Positions 35,087 to 43,492 of a DNA stretch of 64,000 nt are shown piece by piece. The first letter of the stretch is position 1. Each line of letters starts with the position of its first letter. The notes under the pieces are model-generated. The model saw nothing but the letters and a program-made list of their open reading frames with translations. It made no database searches and had not been told where the DNA came from. Position numbers and translations under genes: made by a program. Origin of the DNA: Dethiosulfovibrio russensis (lineage in GTDB: Bacteria > Synergistota > Synergistia > Synergistales > Dethiosulfovibrionaceae); contig NZ_JAKGUG010000005.1 in NCBI RefSeq assembly GCF_021568855.1, positions 62,001 through 126,000 on the forward strand, read 5' to 3'.

Positions 35087-36530
35087 AGGAAATCGAGTTT
35101 TTGGCCGATACGACCTCCTGGGAGGACAAAACGCTCTCGGGAGAAAGGACCAAAACCATCCTCTCGCCCTCTACGTCCGTTCTGGCCACCTGGGACACGA
35201 AGTCCCTGGCCCTTCCCAGCTCCTTCATGGAAAGAGGGGGCTCGCTCATGTGGGACAGGGGAACCTCCATCACGCCGGTGACATCGTCGACCATGAAACC
35301 GAGAAAGGAGTCGTCCAGCTCGACCACCAAGATCCTGCCGTCCTCCTCGGAGCCCTCGCTGGACTTAAGGCCCAGTCTCTTGCTGAGGCTCACGACAGGT
35401 ATGACGTCCCCTCGAAGGTCCAACACCCCCTCCACAAAATCGGGCATACCGGGGACCTCGGACAGGTTGCCGACCCGATTGATCTCCTTGATCCTGGTTA
35501 TCGGAAGACCGAAAGGCTGGCCGCTGACCTTGAAGACCACCAGTGTCTCCGAGCCTCCGCCGTCCTCCTTATCCGCAACGGCCCTGTCGTCCTCCGAGGC
35601 CATTTCCCTCAGCCTCTCACGATCCACCAGACCGTCTTTATCCAAGATGGTCACGATCTCATCGTCGTGATGGACTATGGCGCTCACGGTCTGCCTGTTC
35701 GAATCGCCTCTGACCACGGAAGGAGGCTCGCTGACCTCCGACATGGGAACCTCCAACACCTCTTTTATCGCGTCCGCGACAAATCCTAGACGGAAGTCCC
35801 CGTAATCCGCCACGAGGATCTTACCCTTCTCCTGATCCAGCTCCCCCCCTCGGCGAAGCCTTTCCCTCAGGTTAACCACAGGGAGGATATTGCCCCTTAC
35901 CTGTAGTACCCCCTCGACGAAAGGAGGCGCGTCGGGGACCGACACCGGAGGCTGATACCGAAGGATCTCCCTGACCTCCTCCAGGCGGAAACCATAGTTA
36001 TCTCCGTCTAGATCGAAGGTCACTATTCTCATAGTTTCGTATTTGCTCTGAGAGTCCATGCGATCGTCATGGTTTTCAGCGGCTATACGCTTCAACATCT
36101 CCCTGTCCACCGACAGAATGTTGGCCGCATCGAGAAGAACCACAAGACGGTCTTCGTGTCTGACCACTCCCTTGACGGCGCTCCTGTCCAATCCGGCACC
36201 TTCATTCCCCTCCGGCTCGGAGAGGTCGCCGAGATCCAGCTCTGCGACCTGCGACGCAGAATCCACCATGACCCCTGCGGTAAGGCCGTCCAGGACAAGT
36301 ATAAGGACCTCGGAGCGATCGACCTTATCTTCGCTGCTTCCCAGTCGTATCGCCAGATCAACCACCGGAATAACGTCACCTCGAAGATTGATTATCCCTC
36401 TGACGTGTTTCGACGCCATGGGCAATGGGGTAATCTCAGGGCGGGAAATTATCTCCTTGACGTTCTCCAACGGCAGAGCAAAATAACGCCCGTCGAGGAC
36501 GAACTCGATACAGCTGTTTTTAGCCATCAT
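35085..36530 (-). CDS. Triple CheW-domain chemotaxis scaffold protein
   Basis: 481 residues consisting of three tandem CheW domains. Each repeats the pattern of a FxLxGxxY(F)xLPLxxVxEI strand, a VRGIINLRGDVIPVVDL-type core (also VRGNILPVVNL and LRGDVIPVVSL), and a late EVPLSHMSEPP-type loop. Single-domain CheW couples receptors to CheA; a three-domain version should bridge several partners. ATG 36530 follows GGGAGG. Confidence 0.9.
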   Translation of the reverse strand: MMAKNSCIEFVLDGRYFALPLENVKEIISRPEITPLPMASKHVRGIINLRGDVIPVVDLAIRLGSSEDKVDRSEVLILVLDGLTAGVMVDSASQVAELDLGDLSEPEGNEGAGLDRSAVKGVVRHEDRLVVLLDAANILSVDREMLKRIAAENHDDRMDSQSKYETMRIVTFDLDGDNYGFRLEEVREILRYQPPVSVPDAPPFVEGVLQVRGNILPVVNLRERLRRGGELDQEKGKILVADYGDFRLGFVADAIKEVLEVPMSEVSEPPSVVRGDSNRQTVSAIVHHDDEIVTILDKDGLVDRERLREMASEDDRAVADKEDGGGSETLVVFKVSGQPFGLPITRIKEINRVGNLSEVPGMPDFVEGVLDLRGDVIPVVSLSKRLGLKSSEGSEEDGRILVVELDDSFLGFMVDDVTGVMEVPLSHMSEPPLSMKELGRARDFVSQVARTDVEGERMVLVLSPESVLSSQEVVSAKNSIS

Positions 36531-36743
36531 CTCACTTACCTCCCTCCACAGATTCAAATCCACTCTCAAAAAGACTACACATAACACCTCGAATGGGTCA
36601 TTCTACGACAGCGACACCGGGTCTTTCCGCTCAATCTATCGGGAAACCCGAGAAGAAAGACAACATAAACTTGCCTAAGGCAACGTTTTTGTTTAAAGTG
36701 TCGAAGGCTGCCTACACGATCTCTCGGAAAAGAGCTGTTATTC

Positions 36744-38927
36744 ATGAAATTGCGATCCCAATCTCTATCAGTGATAGTGGTAGCCACGACAGCCCTACTG
36801 TTCATGGCGACATTGCTGGTGGGGACCATCCAGATGGCTCGCTTCCGGAAACTGGAGGTACAGCAGCTGGAGGACCTCTCGACACATATGACCTCCGCCG
36901 CCGAAAAGATGCTAGAGGCCCAGCTTCGTCTGAACGAGGATTGGTCCTGGTGGGACGCAACCTACGATTTCGCTCGAGACAAAGACCTTTCTTATATAGA
37001 TGAAAACATACCCCCCGAATCTCTATGGGACAACGGACTAGCCTTGATAGCGGTCTTTGGCGAAGACGGTATGCCGATCTGGAGCGCTCTTAGAGGCGAA
37101 GAGCGGCCGACCATCGTAACCATCCCCAACCCTATAATACATTCTATTCGAGAAATTCTCACGGATCAGATTCAATATGAAAACTGTAGCCTATCCGGGT
37201 ACGGAGTACTGCCCATACTCGGGATAACCGCAGTCACGGTGTCTTCTATTCTCCAGAACGACTATTCCGGTCCGTCGGCGGGATGGATGGTCATGGCATC
37301 GATCCCGGATAAAAGCTGGTTCACCCCTTCGAGAGAGACGACGGAGGTAAGGCTGATCCCGGAGGACGGCATACCAGGGAGGTCGTTCCCGGAAAACATC
37401 TTCCAGGATCGGGTGTACCTGACGGTCGACCTACCAGAGATAAAAGGCCTTACCCCCGTAAAGATGGTCGTCAACCGTCCGTCTCATCTGATACAAGCCG
37501 GCGAAAGCCTCCTTCTTTGGTGCATATTGGCCTTGGTCATCTCCAGTCTTATCGTGGGATCCGGCACGTTGTTATGGCTGGACCGAAAATTCTTCAAGAG
37601 GCTCGAGTCCCTGGAGAAACAGTCGTCCAGGGGTACCCCTCTTCTGCTGGACGACTATCAAGACGACGAAATAGGAACGCTTTGCAAGGCCTTCAACAAC
37701 CTTCTCAGGACCAGAAAGAAAGAATCCCTCGAGGATGTCCTGACCGGTCTCGAAAACCGAAGATCACTGGAGGAAAAGCTCGCCGATACCCTCGACAAAT
37801 CCCTACCGGAAAAACTTCAGGTGGGACTGATAATGGTAGACCTCAACGGCTTCAAGGCCATAAACGACAGGTTCGGACATTCCGTGGGAGACCGATTGCT
37901 GAAAGAGGTCAGCCTTCGATTTTTATCGGTCATGGACGGAGAGAACTCCATCGCCCGAATAGGAGGAGATGAATTCTCCGCCGTAGTGGTAGGACAAGAC
38001 GATATATTTTCGAGCACCATGGCACAGAGCGAGAGAATCCTGAACTCGTTGAGAGAGCCTTTCGCCATGGAGGACTCCTCCCTCCTGGTGTCGGCCAGCT
38101 TAGGGATCGCCTTTTATCCTAAAGACGGCGAGACCCCCGATTCTCTCTTCCGATCCGCCGACTCCGCCATGTACAGGGCCAAGAAAAGATGTCTGGGCAT
38201 CGCGGTATACGACGAAAAAGAGGACGGAGTCGATGAAGAGAGCACGAAGCTCGACAAAAAAATCCGAAAGGCGATGGAAATGGACGCCTTCCACCCCCAC
38301 TATCTACCGGAATTCCACATACAGAGGGACAAAGGGCTCAGGGCTATAAAGGTCGTTCCAAGATGTGACGAACTAGAAGGTTTACCCTACATGGAAAGGG
38401 CGGAAAACACGGGAATAGCCACACAGATAGACCTGACAGTTCTCAGAAAAGCCATGAAGGAAAAGCCTATGACTCCTCTGACCATGGATCTGTCTTCCTG
38501 GCATCTGTGGAACGGCGCCCTTTCGCTCTGCCTCTCCGGGATGCTTAAAGACGAGGGTAGAGATCCGTCGTCTTTGGAGTTGTCTATCGACGACGCTCTT
38601 TTGGCCAGGAACGTAGAAAGACTGACCTCCCTGTTGGACGAGCTATCCTCTATCGGAGTCTCTCTGGCCATAAGAAACTTCGGCAAACACTACATACCAA
38701 TGGAGATGCTGAGTAAGTTGCCCCTTAAATCGTTGAAAATCTACCCGGAGATGACGAAAATCGACAGAACGGAGGAAGATCTGTCCTATTTCACACTGAA
38801 GATCATGATCGGCCTGGGGGCAAAGCTGAGCCTGGACACTGTGGCGACGGGAATAGACACGGAGGAACAGCTCGATTTCGTCAGGAAAGCCGGGGTTTCC
38901 GCCGCGACCGGCGCCGCTCTAGACTAG
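36744..38927 (+). CDS. CHASE4-HAMP-GGDEF protein with degenerate EAL domain
   Basis: 727 residues: a membrane segment (VIVVATTALLFMATLLVG), a CHASE4-like extracytoplasmic region (WSWWDATYDF), a second segment, HAMP, a GGDEF domain with intact IGGDEFSAVV, and a C-terminal EAL-like domain. In the last, the EAL triplet is replaced (KGLRAIKVVP) and the DDFG motif reads IRNFG, so phosphodiesterase activity should be lost. The protein probably makes cyclic di-GMP, with the EAL part as a regulatory or GTP-binding module. It stops soon after the degenerate EAL core. Confidence 0.9.
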   Translation: MKLRSQSLSVIVVATTALLFMATLLVGTIQMARFRKLEVQQLEDLSTHMTSAAEKMLEAQLRLNEDWSWWDATYDFARDKDLSYIDENIPPESLWDNGLALIAVFGEDGMPIWSALRGEERPTIVTIPNPIIHSIREILTDQIQYENCSLSGYGVLPILGITAVTVSSILQNDYSGPSAGWMVMASIPDKSWFTPSRETTEVRLIPEDGIPGRSFPENIFQDRVYLTVDLPEIKGLTPVKMVVNRPSHLIQAGESLLLWCILALVISSLIVGSGTLLWLDRKFFKRLESLEKQSSRGTPLLLDDYQDDEIGTLCKAFNNLLRTRKKESLEDVLTGLENRRSLEEKLADTLDKSLPEKLQVGLIMVDLNGFKAINDRFGHSVGDRLLKEVSLRFLSVMDGENSIARIGGDEFSAVVVGQDDIFSSTMAQSERILNSLREPFAMEDSSLLVSASLGIAFYPKDGETPDSLFRSADSAMYRAKKRCLGIAVYDEKEDGVDEESTKLDKKIRKAMEMDAFHPHYLPEFHIQRDKGLRAIKVVPRCDELEGLPYMERAENTGIATQIDLTVLRKAMKEKPMTPLTMDLSSWHLWNGALSLCLSGMLKDEGRDPSSLELSIDDALLARNVERLTSLLDELSSIGVSLAIRNFGKHYIPMEMLSKLPLKSLKIYPEMTKIDRTEEDLSYFTLKIMIGLGAKLSLDTVATGIDTEEQLDFVRKAGVSAATGAALD

Positions 38928-38939
38928 TGATAGACGTTC

Positions 38940-38967
38940 TTGACAGGAAAAGATGAGATGTTATAGT
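38940..38967 (+). promoter_or_regulatory. Promoter of the encapsulin operon
   Basis: Consensus TTGACA (38940-38945), 16-nt spacer, TATAGT (38962-38967), followed within 35 nt by the ribosome site of the cargo gene. Confidence 0.7.
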
Positions 38968-39004
38968 TAGTAAAGGATAAAATCACACTAAGGGAGGCGG
39001 AATT

Positions 39005-39358
39005 ATGGCAGGGTATTTCGAACCCTATGAAGCGCTTGACGACAAGACCAGAGAGATCTCTCGTGCTATCAGCAGCCTGAGAGAGGAACTGGAAGCGGTT
39101 GACTACTACAACCAGAGGGTGTCAACGTCCACCGACGCTCAACTGAAGGCCATAATGGCCCATAACAGAGACGAGGAAATAGAACACGCCTGTATGACCA
39201 TCGAGTGGTTGCGCCGCAACATGGACAAATGGGACGATGAACTGAGAGATTACCTTTTCACCGAAGCCGAGATACTCTCCCTGGAGGACGGCGGAGACGC
39301 CGATTCCAGAGGAACATCGGCCGGAGGATCGGACCTCGGCCTCGGCAAGCTTAGCTGA
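39005..39358 (+). CDS. Encapsulated ferritin-like protein (EncFtn cargo)
   Basis: 117 residues. Two helices with ferroxidase-type residues: LREELEAVDYYNQR and NRDEEIEHACMTIEWLRRN. E28, E58 and H61 align from memory with the EncFtn iron ligands. After an acidic, Gly/Ser-rich linker, the C-terminus GGSDLGLGKLS resembles encapsulin cargo-loading peptides of the Thermotoga DLGxxKL type. It oxidises Fe(II) for storage inside the encapsulin shell encoded 19 nt downstream. Good ribosome site AGGGAGG before ATG 39005. Confidence 0.9.
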   Translation: MAGYFEPYEALDDKTREISRAISSLREELEAVDYYNQRVSTSTDAQLKAIMAHNRDEEIEHACMTIEWLRRNMDKWDDELRDYLFTEAEILSLEDGGDADSRGTSAGGSDLGLGKLS

Positions 39359-39377
39359 CGAATAAGGAGGAACAGAC

Positions 39378-40172
39378 ATGGACCTTTTGAGAAGATCTTT
39401 GGCTCCTATCACTCAGGAAGCCTGGGACGCTATAGACGAACAGGCCAGAGACGTCCTCAAGGGCTGCCTTTCGGCCAGAAGGGTCATAGACGTCAAGGGA
39501 CCCTTCGGCTGGGATTACCACGGCTGGCCAATGGGAAGATTGGACGTGTCCGACTCCCCCTTCGTGGAGGGAGCAAGCCACGGAGTAAGGAGAATTCAGC
39601 CTCTGGTGGAGGTCAGGGTTCCCTTCTCCATGAGTCGCTGGGATCTGGACGACATCAGCAGGGGCAGCGAGACCACCGACATGAGTCCACTCGAGGAGGC
39701 GGCCAGAAAGATCGCTCTCTTCGAGGAAAAGGCGATCTACACCGGAATGGACTCCGGCTGCATAATGGGAATGGAGAACTCCTCCGAGAACGGGGCTGTA
39801 AAGGTGTCCTCCGACGACGACGGAGCCATACAGGCCATTGCCGACGCCGTAATGACCCTGAAAGCCAGCTCGGTAGAGGGACCGTACGTCCTCATAGCCC
39901 AAAAGGAACTGTGGAAGAGGATAGCCACCCTCTCCAAGGGATATCCCCTCAGGAAGAGGATAGAATCCATGGTGGACGAAGTCGTGTTGTCCCCCATGGT
40001 GGATCGTTCCTTCGTCATCTCCAAGAGAGGCGGAGACATGGACCTGGTCCTTGGGCAGGATCTCTCCATAGGCTACTCAGGATCCTCCAACGGAATGGTG
40101 GAGCTGTTCCTCACCGAATCCTTCACCTTCTTCGTTCCCGGACCGGAGGCAATCGTACCTCTGACACTGTAA
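39378..40172 (+). CDS. enc: Encapsulin shell protein (family 1)
   Basis: 264 residues with an HK97-like shell fold. Diagnostic stretches: MDLLRRSLAPITQEAWDAID, VKGPFGWDYHGWPMG, SPLEEAARKIALFEEKAIY, VEGPYVLIA, SKRGGDMDLVLGQDLSIGY and FLTESFTFFV. It closely follows the plan of the Thermotoga maritima encapsulin. It self-assembles into an iron-storage nanocompartment around the EncFtn cargo. The operon is bounded by a clear promoter and a clear terminator, so the two genes are a complete system. Confidence 0.95.
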   Translation: MDLLRRSLAPITQEAWDAIDEQARDVLKGCLSARRVIDVKGPFGWDYHGWPMGRLDVSDSPFVEGASHGVRRIQPLVEVRVPFSMSRWDLDDISRGSETTDMSPLEEAARKIALFEEKAIYTGMDSGCIMGMENSSENGAVKVSSDDDGAIQAIADAVMTLKASSVEGPYVLIAQKELWKRIATLSKGYPLRKRIESMVDEVVLSPMVDRSFVISKRGGDMDLVLGQDLSIGYSGSSNGMVELFLTESFTFFVPGPEAIVPLTL

Positions 40173-40197
40173 TAACGGAAAAAACGGCATAACCGAC

Positions 40198-40229
40198 GGG
40201 GAGGAAGCGATATCGCTTCCTCCCCTTTT
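40198..40229 (+). terminator. Terminator of the encapsulin operon
   Basis: 14-bp stem with palindromic centre (40198-40225) followed by TTTTCTCTT. Confidence 0.8.
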
Positions 40230-40252
40230 CTCTTAGAAGGGACGAATCTCGA

Positions 40253-41869
40253 TTGAGCATGACAATTCAAGAGATCCTGGATCTGCCGTCCATGAAGGGA
40301 CTCAGGGTTATAGCTGGAGCCGAATGCATCGGCTCCAGACAGGTTAGAAGCGTGACGGTCCTGGACGCACCTGACGCTTGTTCATGGGTCAGGGAAGGGG
40401 ATCTCATCGTAAGTTCCGGCTATATTTTCAAGGACTCGACTGAGCTCTTGATGGACTTGATAAAAAGCCTGGCGGAGATAGGGGCGGCGGGCCTTGGCAT
40501 AAAGACCGATCGCTACATAAAGGAGGTCCCCTCTAAAGCGATAGAGCTAGCGGAATCCTCATCGATACCTCTGATCCACGTCCCCAATCACTTCGCCTTT
40601 GCCGACATAATCCATCCGGTACTGTCGGAGATAGTCAACAAACAGGCCAGGCTTCTACGCTATTCAGAAACGGTCCGTCACTCCTTCTTCAACCTATCGG
40701 TAAACGGAGCGGATCTTAAGACTATACTGGAGAACCTACAGGACTTCACCCATAAACCCTTCGGGTTCGTCGACACCCTCACAGGGGAAAGATACTTCTT
40801 CGGAGAAGCCCAGTCGTTACGGTCCAGGTTCGATTCCATCCCGCTGAGAGACCTGCTCTCGTCGGGGACTACAGACTCCATATCGCTAAACGGCAAAGTA
40901 TACGGATATCTCCTTTTCGACTGCAAACAGGAGGACCTAGCGGAGCGGAACTGCGAGATACCCATCACCCAGGCCAAGGGAGCAATATTGCTCTACATGC
41001 AGAGACGCGTAGCCGAGATCCAGGCGGAGAGTCGATATCGTAACGAGTTCGTACAGGATATCCTCATACATAACCTAAGGTTCGAGGGAGAGGTGTGGAA
41101 CAGAGCGAAGATGTTCGGATGGGACCTCCAGGGATCCCACTGCGTCGTCGTCATGGACATAGACAACTACAAACACCAGTTCGAGAAGAGATCCAGGGAG
41201 AGGGATTTTCTTCCTATGCTGGAAAGCACTAAAAAGCGGATATACCGCATCTGCAAAAATCACATTCACGGCCTGTTCGAATCGGTTCCATACACAGAAA
41301 TGAGCGACTCCATCTCGTTCATACTGCCCACAGAAGGAGGGTTCCCGGCCTTTAAGGCCAAGACCACATCGCTTTTTAGGGATATCCAGACCTCCATAAA
41401 GGAGGACACCCACTTTACCGTGACCATAGGGATCGGAAGTCCCAAAGACAGCGTCTTCGAATGTCACCACAGCTACGATGAGGCGAGAAAAGCCCTCGAG
41501 ACGGTCAGGGCGGCAACAGGCGGTAACCGGGTAACTTTCTGGAAGGATCTGGGAGCTTACAAGATTCTGGGATCCCTATACGACACCGACACAGGACATT
41601 CCTTCTACAGAGAATACATCGGCCCCATAATAGACCAAGACAAAAGACGAAAATCCGAGCTGCTTAGGACTCTCAAAGCCATGGTCAGGAACAACTGGCA
41701 GATGAAGGCAGCGGCCAAGGATCTGTCCGTTCACTACAGCACCCTGAAATACCGCTACGCCAAAATATGCGACCTTCTGGAGTTCGACCCAGATGACAGT
41801 GAGCAGAGGCTAAATCTGACGCTGTCGCTAAAACTGTACATAATGAACCAAGATCTCGAAGAATATTGA
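40253..41869 (+). CDS. PucR-family transcriptional regulator
   Basis: 538 residues. N-terminal PucR domain (TIQEILDLPSMKGLRVIAGAE and the WVREGDLIVSSGY motif), a central GGDEF-like/CdaR region (FTVTIGIGSPKDSV) and the C-terminal helix-turn-helix with LLRTLKAMVRNNWQMKAAAK then LSVHYSTLKYRYAKI. PucR/CdaR proteins activate catabolic or uptake genes in response to the substrate. It immediately precedes the DUF5058 pair and M20 peptidase and probably controls them. TTG 40253 or ATG 40259 may be the start. Confidence 0.88.
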   Translation: MSMTIQEILDLPSMKGLRVIAGAECIGSRQVRSVTVLDAPDACSWVREGDLIVSSGYIFKDSTELLMDLIKSLAEIGAAGLGIKTDRYIKEVPSKAIELAESSSIPLIHVPNHFAFADIIHPVLSEIVNKQARLLRYSETVRHSFFNLSVNGADLKTILENLQDFTHKPFGFVDTLTGERYFFGEAQSLRSRFDSIPLRDLLSSGTTDSISLNGKVYGYLLFDCKQEDLAERNCEIPITQAKGAILLYMQRRVAEIQAESRYRNEFVQDILIHNLRFEGEVWNRAKMFGWDLQGSHCVVVMDIDNYKHQFEKRSRERDFLPMLESTKKRIYRICKNHIHGLFESVPYTEMSDSISFILPTEGGFPAFKAKTTSLFRDIQTSIKEDTHFTVTIGIGSPKDSVFECHHSYDEARKALETVRAATGGNRVTFWKDLGAYKILGSLYDTDTGHSFYREYIGPIIDQDKRRKSELLRTLKAMVRNNWQMKAAAKDLSVHYSTLKYRYAKICDLLEFDPDDSEQRLNLTLSLKLYIMNQDLEEY

Positions 41870-41893
41870 CCTAAAGGGACAAAAGATTCCCGG

Positions 41894-41950
41894 CCTATAT
41901 TTGGAGTTTAGCCAATTAAGCTCTAAATATAGGTTTTTTTCGTCCTGTAT
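41894..41950 (+). terminator. Terminator of the pucR-like gene
   Basis: Outer 9-bp stem CCTATATTT/AAATATAGG (41894-41902 with 41935-41943) plus inner GAG/CTC pairs, followed by seven T residues. Confidence 0.8.
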
Positions 41951-41970
41951 GTAGGATGACCTTCCTCACG

Positions 41971-41999
41971 TTGGACCATATGATATGGGCATCCAGAAT
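41971..41999 (+). promoter_or_regulatory. Promoter with internal palindrome before the DUF5058 operon
   Basis: TTGGAC (41971-41976), 17-nt spacer, CAGAAT (41994-41999). The 13-bp palindrome CCATATGATATGG (41976-41988) fills most of the spacer, a typical operator position. The adjacent PucR regulator is the obvious candidate ligand, but this is inferred. Confidence 0.45.
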
Positions 42000-42039
42000 G
42001 CATAGGGGATCTGGATAAACACAGGAGGAGGGATTCATC

Positions 42040-42777
42040 GTGCCAGCGGAAGTTCTAAGGATAGCCAACAGCGGCGTAGTGTGGACGATAGCTGTGCTTA
42101 TAGTGCTAATCGCTTTGATTCAATCTTTACTATACATTCGACTAGCCTTTAAAACAGCTGACCAGATCGGATTTTCGAGGGATCTCTGCGTAAAAGGACT
42201 CAGATCGGGAACCATATCAGCCATAGGCCCTTCCATAGCGGTCTTTATCGTTATGGTCGGGATGATGTCGGTAGTAGGAGCGCCTATAACCTGGCTCAGA
42301 CTATCAATAATCGGGGCAGCACCGACCGAGCTGACAGCGGCTACGGTAGGATCCCAAGCATACGGGGTCGAGTTCGGTTCGACATCCTACGACCTGACAG
42401 CTCTGGCCACTTCCTGGTGGACCATGACCATAAACGGGGTCGGATGGCTCCTGTTTGTGGGGTTGTTCACTCATAAGCTGGAGGCATTGAGAGAGAAAGT
42501 CGGAGGGGGGGACACCAAATGGCTGGCTATCCTCTCCGGTGCAGCCTCTTTGGGATGCTTCGGTTTTCTCAACGCAGGCAATATAAAGACTGGAATAGAT
42601 CAGCTCTCCGCGTCAGCACAGATAGAGGGAGCGGGGGGCCCCCTCTACGCCGCCATAGGAGGCCTGATCTCCATGATAATCCTGCTAAAGGTCGCCGAGA
42701 AGGTCACCTGGCTAAAAGAATACACCCTCGGCATAGCCATGCTGATAGGAATGGCCTTTGCCGTGGTCATGGTATAG
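42040..42777 (+). CDS. DUF5058-type membrane protein, candidate transporter subunit
   Basis: 245 residues with about seven hydrophobic segments: VVWTIAVLIVLIALIQSLLY, an IGPSIAVFIVMVGMMSVVG stretch, GVGWLLFVGLFT, WLAILSGAASLGCFGFL, GGLISMIILLKVA and TLGIAMLIGMAFAVVMV. Resembles DUF5058 from memory. It is 12 nt upstream of a second membrane gene and shares its operon with an M20 peptidase, so a two-component uptake system for an acylated amino acid or dipeptide is proposed. GTG 42040 follows AGGAGGAGGG. Confidence 0.75.
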   Translation: MPAEVLRIANSGVVWTIAVLIVLIALIQSLLYIRLAFKTADQIGFSRDLCVKGLRSGTISAIGPSIAVFIVMVGMMSVVGAPITWLRLSIIGAAPTELTAATVGSQAYGVEFGSTSYDLTALATSWWTMTINGVGWLLFVGLFTHKLEALREKVGGGDTKWLAILSGAASLGCFGFLNAGNIKTGIDQLSASAQIEGAGGPLYAAIGGLISMIILLKVAEKVTWLKEYTLGIAMLIGMAFAVVMV

Positions 42778-42789
42778 GAGGCAAGGAAA

Positions 42790-43464
42790 ATGAGCGATAA
42801 AAACGTATTTGACTCCCTTTGGAGGGCACCGGCCATCAGGATAGGCCGTTTCACCGTTTTGCTAACAGCAGCCCTCACATTTTTACCGTGCGTTTACCTC
42901 TATCTGGTCCATGGAGCCTTTCCCTCGATGGCCGTAGCCATGAAAAGCTGGGCTATGGTAGCCTCCATGTTCGGCGCATTTTATATAGTAGAACCAGTAT
43001 CATACTTCCCGATACTGGGACTGACTGGGACCTACATATCTTTCCTGACCGGCAACATAGGCAACCTGAGAGTACCCTGCTCCGCCGTCGCCCAGGACGT
43101 TGTGGGGGTCGAGCCAGGAACACCAGAGGCAGAGATAATCTCCACTCTGGGGCTTACCGGATCGGTGGTGACAAATCTGTTTTTCGTCACGTTAGCGGCG
43201 TTGGCCGGCACTGCTCTGCTAGCGGCGTTCCCACCTGCTATAGCCCTGGCCTTCAAGAAATACACCGTGGCGGCCATATTTGGGGCGGTTTTCGGCCAGT
43301 TCGCCCTAAAATATCCGGTGCTGGCGATACCGGGAATAGCCATACCGCTGGGGCTATATTGGAGCGGAATAGGGTTCTTCACCCAAACATGGGTGGTTAT
43401 AGTAATGTCAATATTCGGGACCATAGCTATAGGCAGGCTCCTGTACGTTAAGAAGCTGATCTAG
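42790..43464 (+). CDS. Partner membrane protein of the DUF5058-type subunit
   Basis: 224 residues, about six hydrophobic segments. A conserved-looking central part reads TGNIGNLRVPCSAVAQDVVG followed by GTPEAEIISTLGLTGSVV, placed between membrane helices as a substrate site might be. I do not recognise a named family. The 12-nt spacing from the upstream gene and their similar size argue for a heteromeric membrane complex. Followed by the M20 peptidase. Confidence 0.7.
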   Translation: MSDKNVFDSLWRAPAIRIGRFTVLLTAALTFLPCVYLYLVHGAFPSMAVAMKSWAMVASMFGAFYIVEPVSYFPILGLTGTYISFLTGNIGNLRVPCSAVAQDVVGVEPGTPEAEIISTLGLTGSVVTNLFFVTLAALAGTALLAAFPPAIALAFKKYTVAAIFGAVFGQFALKYPVLAIPGIAIPLGLYWSGIGFFTQTWVVIVMSIFGTIAIGRLLYVKKLI

Positions 43465-43492
43465 AGCGCGAAAGACCGAAAGGAGCATCACC

